Below, one piece after another: positions 34,245-42,228 of a DNA stretch of 64,000 nucleotides. A model generated the notes under the pieces. That model saw only the letters and a list, made by a program, of their open reading frames with translations. It was not told the origin of the DNA and searched no databases. How positions within the stretch are numbered: the first letter of the stretch is position 1; each line of letters opens with the position of its first letter. A program made the position numbers and the translations under genes. Origin of the DNA: CAYSRM01 sp964475205 (GTDB lineage Bacteria; Verrucomicrobiota; Kiritimatiellia; UBA8416; CAYSRM01); the NCBI GenBank assembly GCA_964475205.1, contig CAYYVQ010000004.1, forward strand, positions 1-64,000. Reading direction: 5' to 3'.

Positions 34245-35261
34245 TTACTCGTCTGAATATGCGCGCAAGGCTCCCGCTTCTTTAAGAAGCACATGAACGT
34301 TATCTCCACGGGCAATTCTTTTTCGTGAACCGTCAGGAAACACAACCACAGCCCGGAAAGACTTGCGGTTCATGTTGAGCTGCTCGATTTTCAGGATACA
34401 GCGCTTTTTGTCATATACGTAGTCCATGCGTAGAATCTTGTTCCACCACCAATCACCTTTGCCAACCGGCATATCGATATTGAAATCGGCTTCACCCGGG
34501 ATAAAGATACCCTCCTTCAGAAATACGACATAACCAATTGCGTTCGCCATTTGTGAATAGTCAATTCCTATCGGTGCGCCCTTATGAAAATGCGTACAAG
34601 AAACCTCATAGTTCGTGAATACTTTTTCATCATCAAACCCGACCCTTCCGCCCGCAGCCTTCTCTTTCATGAAGTTAAAGGCTATCTGATGCACCCGATC
34701 CCTCACTGGTGAATGATAATTTATAATTTTCATTCCTTCAGGCAGGCAGTCTTTCCTAAACGTGACATCCTTAGACATTGCCGCCCCAAGGAAATATACC
34801 CCCCGAAGCATAGCAAGCCGGTTTTCTGATCGCTCAATGGCTTTAAGAATAACACGCGTCCCGACACTGTACCCTATAAGCACATACGGAGTCTTCTCGC
34901 TTTCAAATCTGTCGATAACTTTTCGTTTGAATCTTTCAGCTTCGTCATCAGCTCTCTTCTCTGATTTCTGCCAGTTGGCTCCTGCCTTCATGAACTCGAT
35001 TTCGACCGAATCCCATTTATAGTTCAATACTTCACAATCGTAGTCTATACCCTCAAGAAATTCCGTCAGATTGGCGCAGAGCACAGGATCATTCTTGACT
35101 CCTCCGAATCCGTGCAGATAGACAAATATCAATTTCTCCTCAGCAGGCGCTGCTACCGTTGATTCCCGAGGAAAACCGGCGCAACCATAAAAAAACGGCG
35201 CCAGTAAGAATAAAAAGCAGATAAACGAAGCATGCCTGGCATACAGAAAAAATTTCATCAT
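34245..35261 (-). CDS. Alpha/beta-hydrolase lipoprotein
   Basis: A 338-residue lipoprotein with signal peptide and lipobox FYGC (Cys27). The mature part is an alpha/beta-hydrolase: oxyanion region FVYLHGFGGVKND (about 46-58) and nucleophile elbow IGYSVGTRV with Ser near residue 136. A C-terminal small beta domain (about 285-335, FRAVVVFPDGSRKRIARGD) is fused. No family name fits with confidence. It begins 18 bases after lnt ends, so it is probably co-transcribed. Confidence 0.7.
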   Translation of the reverse strand: MMKFFLYARHASFICFLFLLAPFFYGCAGFPRESTVAAPAEEKLIFVYLHGFGGVKNDPVLCANLTEFLEGIDYDCEVLNYKWDSVEIEFMKAGANWQKSEKRADDEAERFKRKVIDRFESEKTPYVLIGYSVGTRVILKAIERSENRLAMLRGVYFLGAAMSKDVTFRKDCLPEGMKIINYHSPVRDRVHQIAFNFMKEKAAGGRVGFDDEKVFTNYEVSCTHFHKGAPIGIDYSQMANAIGYVVFLKEGIFIPGEADFNIDMPVGKGDWWWNKILRMDYVYDKKRCILKIEQLNMNRKSFRAVVVFPDGSRKRIARGDNVHVLLKEAGALRAYSDE

Positions 35262-35279
35262 GTCACCTGTTATCGCACA

Positions 35280-36680
35280 TCATTGATTTTCATAAACAAA
35301 GTGTCTCAATGGTTTCGAAGTTATGGCCACTGCAATCAGGCCCGATACTGTTATCACCATGCACAACCATGGAAATATCCAGCCGATCCTTGTGTAAAAC
35401 GTCTGGTGTCCAAGTCTTTCAATCATGCCCACGATTACACCTTCAATCATTGGCGCTATGCTGTGGTGGACATTCCCATATGGATCAATAATCTGTGAAA
35501 CGCCCGAACTGGCCGCACATACTACCCAGCGGCCATTCTCCACGGCGCGAACCGGAATCATGGCTGAATGCTGAAAATGTTGTGCTGCCGACCAGTGTTC
35601 AGCGTCGAAACTCGGCACGGCAAAAAACTCAGCGCCCTGCAAAGTCATTCTGCGCATGAGCGATGTGTAGTCAAAATCAAAACAAACTGGCGTGCCAAAA
35701 GTCCCGGGCAAGGCCTTGATAACCTTTCCGCCCCTCCCCGGAATACCGTCGTTGAAAAAGTGGACTGGATGATTCTTGTAGTACTCACCAATAATTCCGT
35801 CACCATCAACGACCATAGCGGTGTTACGCCAGCCATCTGAATTCTTGTTGACCCCGGTTTTTGTTCCAAAAACAATGATACTATCCAATTTGTCGGCAAG
35901 TCCGGTTATCATTGCGAAGCTATCTGGATCGCGTCCATAAATATCGTACGGCACAGCATATTCAGGCCATACAATCAGTTCGACGTCCGGATCATTTATG
36001 CCTCTGGTCATTTCAATGTAAGTGGCCAGGCGGCATTCTTCACTCTGAACTGCCGCAACCTTAAGCGTTTCATGGACGGGTTCAACTCGCCCGGGCCGAA
36101 AATATCCAAGCCCGAGCGTAATCAATGCCAGGATCAGGCCAACAGGTCTGGAACTTCTGTGGTATAGGAATGTCGTCGTTACAAACACAAGAAACGAGAC
36201 GCCGTACACCCCGGCAACGGGAGTGATCCAGACAGGTCCTACAGCAAGTCCCGGAGTAATCCATGCGAATTTGAGAAAAAAGATTTCAGCGCGGAAAAAT
36301 TCAATGGAAGTCCATACTCCTGCAAGAAGCAACGCCTTTGTTGCCTCATTATGAACCCGACAATCCACAAAACAGGCAAGAACGCCGAAAAGTCCGGTAA
36401 AAAGGGCCAGTATCGCCACTAGAGGCAGGGCCGCATACTTGAAGATGTTAATCAGCCAGTAAAGAGAAGCCCCATAAGCAACCATGCCCTGCAGAAACCC
36501 GAGATAGAACCCCCTTTTTAAGCTGGTTTTTGCGATGGCCGCGAGTAAAGGCAGCCATGCAACAAGAATGCAGGGCCAGCATCCGAAAGGCGGGAAACTG
36601 ACCATCACCAATGCCCCGCTCAAACAAACCAGCAGAATCTGCCTCATCATAATATACAACCGGGCCATGTCATGTTTCAT
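35280..36680 (-). CDS. lnt: Apolipoprotein N-acyltransferase
   Basis: Transfers an acyl chain to the N-terminal cysteine of lipoproteins. The 466-residue protein has six N-terminal transmembrane segments (LVSFPPFGCWPCILVAWLPL in the first) and a C-terminal nitrilase domain with VWPEYAVPYD (catalytic Glu), a lysine near FGTKTG and the catalytic cysteine in TPVCFDFDY. The cysteine is followed by FDFDY in place of the common YExxF. Lnt is consistent with the two lipoproteins in the window. It starts 9 bases after the transposase-like gene. Confidence 0.9.
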   Translation of the reverse strand: MKHDMARLYIMMRQILLVCLSGALVMVSFPPFGCWPCILVAWLPLLAAIAKTSLKRGFYLGFLQGMVAYGASLYWLINIFKYAALPLVAILALFTGLFGVLACFVDCRVHNEATKALLLAGVWTSIEFFRAEIFFLKFAWITPGLAVGPVWITPVAGVYGVSFLVFVTTTFLYHRSSRPVGLILALITLGLGYFRPGRVEPVHETLKVAAVQSEECRLATYIEMTRGINDPDVELIVWPEYAVPYDIYGRDPDSFAMITGLADKLDSIIVFGTKTGVNKNSDGWRNTAMVVDGDGIIGEYYKNHPVHFFNDGIPGRGGKVIKALPGTFGTPVCFDFDYTSLMRRMTLQGAEFFAVPSFDAEHWSAAQHFQHSAMIPVRAVENGRWVVCAASSGVSQIIDPYGNVHHSIAPMIEGVIVGMIERLGHQTFYTRIGWIFPWLCMVITVSGLIAVAITSKPLRHFVYENQ

Positions 36681-36689
36681 ATCTGTTAG

Positions 36690-37706
36690 TCACTTTTGTT
36701 GAGCGCGGATTCGTTTCATTAATCTATCCAGCATCCCGCCCCTCTTCACATGCGGCAGCCACTGTTTCTCGGCGCAATTGAGAACAAACCTGTTGCGTTG
36801 CTCCGCCGCCGCCAGATCGCCGGACCGGTCGTCCATTTCAAGAATCAGCATTCGATTGGCTTCGAGGGCGGGAACCCATTCCGACGGTATGCGCATGATA
36901 TCAATGCCCCATGCGGGGCAGCAGATGAGCCGCGCCCGGCTCTGCAGTAATGCAGTGAGGAGCGCCTTTTCCGGCGGTGAATGAAATCCGCTCATAAAAC
37001 AGATGTCTGATCCGGCATTTGCTGCTCGCTGCCGTGCAGCATTCAATGTGCTCGCCGGACAACTGCGCGAGCACAACAAGGCAATCTTCTCGCGATTCAG
37101 AAGCGCGGGGTTACCTATCAGCCGGAAAGGCTCGCCGTTGTGTATCGCGTGCTGGACCAGCTTCCACGGGTTAGCCTGAATGTATTCTCGGATAGTGAGC
37201 TCTGCTTCCGTTGTGCGAACAACCATTTCATAATAATTGCGGTGCCAGACCCTGCCGGGAAAAGGCGCAAACCGCCCCGCCTTCACACCAGCAATATATT
37301 CATGCACCACCATCGACTTGAATGCCCCGACAATTTCACCCAATGCCACATTTCCTCCCCGCATGCAAATCAACCCATGAAAATGATCCGGCATCACCAC
37401 GTACGGGCACCCCTCGTGGGTGCCCTCTTCAATGCACCCCTCGTGGGTGCCCTCTTCGTGGCATCCTTCATGGGTGCCACTTCCGGAGGAGAGGGCAGAC
37501 ACGAGGCCTGCCCCTACGGCCGATTGCGGCATTTTCTCCCACACACGGCCAACCATTTCGCGCACATCCGGATCAGCGAAAATTTCGCCGGCATCCCGAT
37601 GCGCGCAAATTGTCACAAAATATTTCCCGCCACCCGAATAATCATGACCTTTCAACCGGATTGATCGGCGGTGATGAATTTCCGGATCATATCCCGCCGC
37701 GCTCAT
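36690..37706 (-). CDS. REP-associated transposase fused to DprA/SLOG-like domain
   Basis: A 338-residue fusion. Residues 1-190 are a Y1-type REP-associated tyrosine transposase: RRSIRLKGHDYSGGGKYFVTI, the HUH motif VVMPDHFHGLI and the active-site region VWHRNYYEMVVR. Residues about 195-330 form a Rossmann domain like DprA or SLOG (EKIALLCSRSCPAST, SDICFMSGFHSPPEKALL, QRNRFVLNCAEK). Between helices just before HUH lie three 9-residue tandem units starting GTHEGC. The start overlaps the reductase gene by 4 bases and lnt follows in 9, so a mobile-type gene sits in the operon. Confidence 0.8.
   Translation of the reverse strand: MSAAGYDPEIHHRRSIRLKGHDYSGGGKYFVTICAHRDAGEIFADPDVREMVGRVWEKMPQSAVGAGLVSALSSGSGTHEGCHEEGTHEGCIEEGTHEGCPYVVMPDHFHGLICMRGGNVALGEIVGAFKSMVVHEYIAGVKAGRFAPFPGRVWHRNYYEMVVRTTEAELTIREYIQANPWKLVQHAIHNGEPFRLIGNPALLNREKIALLCSRSCPASTLNAARQRAANAGSDICFMSGFHSPPEKALLTALLQSRARLICCPAWGIDIMRIPSEWVPALEANRMLILEMDDRSGDLAAAEQRNRFVLNCAEKQWLPHVKRGGMLDRLMKRIRAQQK
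37402..37530. repeat. 27-base tandem repeat and REP-like palindrome inside the transposase gene
   Basis: Three 27-base units with the core CACCCCTCGTGGGTGCCCTC encode GTHEGCxEE. Directly beside them GGCAGACACGAGGCCTGCCCC forms a REP-like palindrome (about 37494-37515) in frame. The gene therefore carries, inside its coding sequence, sequence of the kind such transposases recognise. Confidence 0.65.
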
Positions 37707-38737
37707 TGCCTTACTCCCTCCCGCTCTGCTTCAAGCTCACTGACTCCGCTCGCGCGGTTATAAACAGAACAGCCGTTCTTCCTGAAAAGCTCCTTCATCC
37801 TTTCATTGCCGAAGTCCAGGTTGCGACTGACCGAATAAAGCGCGTACAGTGAAGGATCCATAAAGGGTCGCTTCAGATTCAGAATATTCGAAATGCCGCT
37901 CACACAGGCGCCCATGATATAGCCCATGCTGAAAGGCAATGTTACGCTTCTTAGTTTTTTCTCCGGCAGGTATATCCGCGCAAGAAGTCTGTAGAATTCC
38001 TCTATACTTGTCTTCTCGCTATCAAGCACGTTGATCGCATTCCCCTCTGCGCCATCCGAAACCGCAGCTATATGTGCGGCCATGGCCACATTCCGAACAT
38101 GCGCAAGAGGCCATCTATTACGGCCCCGCCATCTTCCAAAATGCACAATGCAGGGCGACCATCGCAGAAAGTCGACAATACGCCTGGTCAAAGTTGTGTC
38201 ATCCACACCCCACACCTGCGCCGGCCTGAGAATCGAATAGCGGTGAGGCGCAAGCTGGTCGCGGATAAAAGCCTCGGCCAGAATCTTGTACTCGGGGTAA
38301 GGGTTGGAAGGATGCGCCTTGAGGGGAAGGTCTTCTTCTGATTCCCCGCTAAAATCCCCCAAACCATATACGTCGGTAGTGGAAATAAAGACAAGCCTTG
38401 AAATTTCTTTATCTTTAACCAGCGTCGTCACAGTCCTGACTGAATCAAGATTGGTTCGCTTGAATTCCCTGTGTCGCCCGACATCTGAAGCGCGACCTGC
38501 GCAATGAACAATGGCCTCATAGCTTTTTGTTGCGGACTTCAAAGCCAATCGGAGACTTTCATAGTCAGCCGCATCACCTGTAACTGTTGTCAGATTTCCT
38601 GAACTCTCAAGCCTGTCAAGCTTGTTCGACCTGTTCTTGTGAACAAGCGCTGTTACATTCCATCCCCGGCTCACAAATTCTTCTGCTACGTAACCGCCAA
38701 TAAAGCCAGCCGCGCCTGTTATGAATACGTTTCTCAA
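37703..38737 (-). CDS. NAD-dependent epimerase/3-beta-HSD-like reductase (CerR-like)
   Basis: A 344-residue extended short-chain dehydrogenase. Nucleotide motif TGAAGFIGGYV (about 7-17) and the catalytic YPEYK (Tyr147, Lys151) with Ser near 119 are present, and SILRPAQVWG, RWPLAHVRNVA fit the 3-beta-hydroxysteroid dehydrogenase/epimerase branch. In Caulobacter-type ceramide synthesis such a protein (CerR) reduces the 3-keto group next to a serine palmitoyltransferase. Here it directly follows the alpha-oxoamine synthase with a 4-base overlap, the same pairing. Substrate not shown by sequence. Confidence 0.78.
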   Translation of the reverse strand: MRNVFITGAAGFIGGYVAEEFVSRGWNVTALVHKNRSNKLDRLESSGNLTTVTGDAADYESLRLALKSATKSYEAIVHCAGRASDVGRHREFKRTNLDSVRTVTTLVKDKEISRLVFISTTDVYGLGDFSGESEEDLPLKAHPSNPYPEYKILAEAFIRDQLAPHRYSILRPAQVWGVDDTTLTRRIVDFLRWSPCIVHFGRWRGRNRWPLAHVRNVAMAAHIAAVSDGAEGNAINVLDSEKTSIEEFYRLLARIYLPEKKLRSVTLPFSMGYIMGACVSGISNILNLKRPFMDPSLYALYSVSRNLDFGNERMKELFRKNGCSVYNRASGVSELEAEREGVRQ

Positions 38738-40005
38738 GAAATAACTCCGTGTTTTCTTCCAACTTCAGCAAAAGCAGACAATGCCCTGTCCATCTCATCA
38801 TTGGTTAATGAATTCATTATACTTACGCGCAACCGGCATTCGCGGCGGCGCACTGCTGGATAGCTCACGAGATTTGTAAAAACCCCCCGGCGCCGCAATT
38901 CATTATGGAACCGGCCAAGAAGTTCCTCGTCACCCACTATAATCGGGATAATGGCCGAATCCGTGTCGCACGTATCAAAGCCAAGCTCCTTCAGGTTCCG
39001 CGCCATGTAATTAATATTATCCCACAGTCGTTTGCGTCCAGCATTGTCGTCCATCAGAAGCTTGAAAATCTCAATAAGGCCTGCGACTACAGGCACAGGC
39101 AGACTGGTAGAGAAAAAATACGTTCTCGCGTAATAGCGCAGGTAACTTACAAGTTCCCTGCTTCCGGCACAGTATCCTCCGACTGCAGCAGGGGCTTTGC
39201 TGAGTGTTCCGTAGATTATATCCACCTTGCCTTCACAACCGAATTTTTCAATGGTGCCCCGACCGGTAGGCCCTGTGACCCCGACAGCATGAGCTTCATC
39301 GATCATCACACGCGCGTTGTATTTCTCTGCGAGTTCGACAATCCGGTCCAGGGGCGCGGAATCACCGTCCATGGAAAAAACGCCATCAGTAATAATCAGC
39401 CTTCCTTTTTGTTCGGAGGGCAACTGTCTCAATTGCTTTTCAAGATGCCTCATATTCCGGTGCAGATAAATTTTTGCATCTGCGCCTGAAAGAATACAGC
39501 CGTCGAATATCGAGGCATGATTAGCCGAATCATTGATAATGACATCACCATTTCCACACAGGGCAGAGATAACGCCAATGTTGCCTGAATACCCGCAGGG
39601 AAAGATTATTGCGTCTTCCGTCTCATAGAACTCAGCTATCAATCGCTCAAGCTGCCGGTGCATGTCGGTTGTTCCCGCGTAAAGAGAAACAGCGCCCATG
39701 CCGTAACCATACCGGTCACAGGCATCTTTACTGGCTGCAACTACTGCAGGGTGAGTTGTCAGTGAAAGATAGGAATTGGAGCCCAGCATGATTACTTCCC
39801 GTTCTTCGCTGTCCGCCTCCCGCATACGGACTTGCGGGGAAGCAGGTCCCAGCATTTCCAATCCCAATCCTTCAAGCCATGCCTGGGGATGCTCGTCGAG
39901 AAAAACCTTCAGATCGTGAGTCTTTTCAAGTATGTCAGACTTTCCGCCGCCAGTCGCGAAATCTTCAAATCCCTTTGTCTCTTCCAGGTCTTCCAGAGTC
40001 TTCAC
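38734..40005 (-). CDS. Alpha-oxoamine synthase (serine palmitoyltransferase-like)
   Basis: A 423-residue PLP enzyme that condenses an amino acid with an acyl thioester. The PLP lysine is Lys270 in GTLSKAPAAVGGY, His163 lies in NHAS, and the DEAHAVGVTGPTGRG block (Asp236, His239) is intact. Relatives are BioF, KBL, ALAS and serine palmitoyltransferase; the N-terminal extension of about 45 residues and the partner reductase argue for the SPT-like or CqsA-like branch over biotin synthesis. No bio genes are near. The start overlaps the preceding reductase gene by 41 bases and its end the epimerase by 4, implying coupled translation. Confidence 0.8.
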   Translation of the reverse strand: MKTLEDLEETKGFEDFATGGGKSDILEKTHDLKVFLDEHPQAWLEGLGLEMLGPASPQVRMREADSEEREVIMLGSNSYLSLTTHPAVVAASKDACDRYGYGMGAVSLYAGTTDMHRQLERLIAEFYETEDAIIFPCGYSGNIGVISALCGNGDVIINDSANHASIFDGCILSGADAKIYLHRNMRHLEKQLRQLPSEQKGRLIITDGVFSMDGDSAPLDRIVELAEKYNARVMIDEAHAVGVTGPTGRGTIEKFGCEGKVDIIYGTLSKAPAAVGGYCAGSRELVSYLRYYARTYFFSTSLPVPVVAGLIEIFKLLMDDNAGRKRLWDNINYMARNLKELGFDTCDTDSAIIPIIVGDEELLGRFHNELRRRGVFTNLVSYPAVRRRECRLRVSIMNSLTNDEMDRALSAFAEVGRKHGVIS

Positions 40006-41227
40006 GTTTTATCTCCTTTTTTCGATAACATCTCAACGACTTGTGGCTGTCACAATAAGCTGTGCATAAATTGCAGTTGACACATTTTGACGAAGATTGC
40101 CGGCCGCTCTTTATCTGAATGGGCAGATCCGGTTCGCAAATCAGAGGTCTGCACAGGGACACAGCGCTCAGATCATTCTCAAGGCATCTATTTATTCCTG
40201 CCAGGTTTCTGATCCCGCCAACAGGTATAACAGACAATGCAGTATTGCTCCTTATCCGGCGGGCAGCTTCAAAATTATAATTCTCCTCAAACGGGATGAA
40301 CTTTCCAAGATAGCTGCCTGAAAACAGTTTCTTCCACAGACCATGCATGGCTCTGGGAATGTGCCTGAACAAGGGGTTGACATTCAGGAATACATCTACA
40401 GGACAACCGCCTCTCATTATATTCAAAGCATATTCCATTGATCCGTAGCTGATTTCAACAGCATCTATGTTTAACGCTTCCAGTCTCTTCACGGTATTCA
40501 GGGTGTTCTCGATATCAATTCCAGGATTGTGATCCTCCCCCCAACTGAGCTTAACCAGGATTGGAAACTCTGAACCGTTCTTCGCGCGTACAGAGCGGAT
40601 AATCTCTTCCAGCAGAAGGGGGCCGTCGACCCATCTGTCTTTGCGCATATTTGTCCAGGGAGAAAGAAACTGATGTATAAGATAGCCATGGGCCGCATGA
40701 ATCTGGATTCCGTCAAAACCAGCTCTCTTTGCCCGCATCGAAGCTTCTGCAAACTGATCAATAATTGCTTTGATACCGCCATCATCAAGCGAATGAACCT
40801 TTTGTCGAAAATATCCGCACTTTCGATCCGATGCTCCATGTACAGGCATTCCTGTTATTTCACGTCTGGTTTGACGTCCCGCATGAGCAAGCTGCATGAA
40901 CAATGGCAGATCGGGATGGTCATTTTTGGTTTGATCGATAACCTTGTGCCAGGCATCAATCTTCTCGTCCTTATCAATCCCGCACTGACGGGGTTGCATA
41001 GCTCTACCTGATTGTGACACATAAACAAAACCCGTTATTATGGCCCCGACTCCGCCTTCGGCAAGATGCCTGTAAATCTCTCCAAGCTCAGAACCGGGGG
41101 TTCCCGCGGAATCAGCGCAGCCTTCATATGTTGCCGCGCGAATCAACCTGTTACGCAGCCGGACATTCGACAAGGTCAATGGCTTAAAGAGAGATTCCGC
41201 TGTTGTTGTGTTGCTGCCGGCATTCAT
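39965..41227 (-). CDS. Old-yellow-enzyme-type FMN/Fe-S reductase
   Basis: A 420-residue NADH:flavin oxidoreductase (OYE, 2-enoate-reductase branch). TIM-barrel signatures include LFKPLTLSNVRLRNRLI, FMQLAHAGRQ, and IQIHAAHGYLIHQFLSPWTN, and the C-terminal Cys motif CVNCNLCTAYC (about 395-405) should hold a 4Fe-4S cluster. The usual NxRxDxYGG block is altered to NMRKDRWVDG. I chose the ATG at 41227 (7-base overlap with the ThiL-like gene); an earlier frame start at 41335 lies inside that gene. It probably reduces an enone or enoyl intermediate in the cluster. Confidence 0.8.
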   Translation of the reverse strand: MNAGSNTTTAESLFKPLTLSNVRLRNRLIRAATYEGCADSAGTPGSELGEIYRHLAEGGVGAIITGFVYVSQSGRAMQPRQCGIDKDEKIDAWHKVIDQTKNDHPDLPLFMQLAHAGRQTRREITGMPVHGASDRKCGYFRQKVHSLDDGGIKAIIDQFAEASMRAKRAGFDGIQIHAAHGYLIHQFLSPWTNMRKDRWVDGPLLLEEIIRSVRAKNGSEFPILVKLSWGEDHNPGIDIENTLNTVKRLEALNIDAVEISYGSMEYALNIMRGGCPVDVFLNVNPLFRHIPRAMHGLWKKLFSGSYLGKFIPFEENYNFEAARRIRSNTALSVIPVGGIRNLAGINRCLENDLSAVSLCRPLICEPDLPIQIKSGRQSSSKCVNCNLCTAYCDSHKSLRCYRKKEIKREDSGRPGRDKGI

Positions 41228-41232
41228 TCTCT

Positions 41233-42228
41233 TCAGGAACCTCCAAAAAGCTGCCCGGCCATGGTCATTACTTCTTTGACATAACGGTCGATATCGCCAA
41301 CGTCTCTCGGGCAGGGAGGCGGACCCGTCAGGCACGCTGTAGAAGAGGCGCCCGTCAGGAATGTCACGGAGCTTTTTGCGTCGGGAAACACAGTCCCGAT
41401 TCGGGTCGCCCCTATGCGCTCAAGTTCATTTGTAATTGTGCCGGGGACCCGCTCGGGCACAGTAAAAAGCAGCTCGTATTCGCCTGCGCCGCCAATCAGG
41501 GCTGCCTCTGGCGGAAAAGCCATAGCGCTCGCTGCTGCCTTTATCTCCGCGGCATACGGAACCGCCGCCATTTGTATCTCGAACGTTGCAGTCGGATTCT
41601 GTTCGTGAAGCAGCCAGAGCGCGTCAAACAATCCCCCGCTGGTATCAATACAGCTTGTTGCGCAGGTTCTTATGAAAGAGGCTTCCTTGCTGCGCAGTTC
41701 AAACAATGGTGCAGGCGCTCTCTGCAAAGCGGCAAGATTTGCGTCACCGAGTTCCCCGGTGATCCATAGCGACTGAGGCGCAGACGGAATCAGATGCTTC
41801 AACGGGGGGCCACCTTCAACAAAACCCATCGCAAACCCGCAATAGCGCCACGGATCCGCATTTCCCACATCGCCACCGCAAAGGAAACATCCAGCGCTGT
41901 CAAGCGCAAGCCTGATTCCCTGCATAAAGTCATCAACAAAACTCTGTTCAACGTCTGAGGGCAACCCCACAGTTTGCATGTAGTAACGTGGTCTGGCTCC
42001 GGCGGCAAAAAGATCACTCAATGTTGCCACCGCCAGATTGTTCCCGAGTCTTTCCGGATCATCGGAAGTAAAAAAATCTTCTTCAGGACTGAAGTCATCC
42101 ATGGTCAAAGCCCAGGTTTGATCACCAAACTGAATAATCTCCGAGTCACATTCAAAAAGTGTGTTGCTTTGATCGGCGCTCCGGTTGAATGAACCGGCCA
42201 GTCTTCTTATCAGTTCATATTCTCTCAT
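41233..42228 (-). CDS. ThiL-like AIR-synthase-fold ATP-binding protein
   Basis: A 331-residue protein with the thiamine-monophosphate kinase/AIR synthase fold: LAVATLSDLFAAGARPRYY, FLCGGDVGNADPWRY, CIDTSGGLFDALW and ALIGGAGEYELLFTVP match ThiL blocks in order. The ThiL metal motif GIGDDCA is replaced by QFGDQTWAL, so it is unlikely to be the housekeeping ThiL. It sits inside the lipid-type operon, overlapping the kinase gene by 14 bases and the flavoprotein by 7. An ATP-dependent activation or phosphorylation step is the natural guess. Confidence 0.75.
   Translation of the reverse strand: MREYELIRRLAGSFNRSADQSNTLFECDSEIIQFGDQTWALTMDDFSPEEDFFTSDDPERLGNNLAVATLSDLFAAGARPRYYMQTVGLPSDVEQSFVDDFMQGIRLALDSAGCFLCGGDVGNADPWRYCGFAMGFVEGGPPLKHLIPSAPQSLWITGELGDANLAALQRAPAPLFELRSKEASFIRTCATSCIDTSGGLFDALWLLHEQNPTATFEIQMAAVPYAAEIKAAASAMAFPPEAALIGGAGEYELLFTVPERVPGTITNELERIGATRIGTVFPDAKSSVTFLTGASSTACLTGPPPCPRDVGDIDRYVKEVMTMAGQLFGGS

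Noticed and set aside
38734..40005. Annotation as BioF (biotin synthesis)
   Set aside because: No other bio gene is nearby and the partner reductase, kinase and GNAT genes do not fit biotin synthesis.
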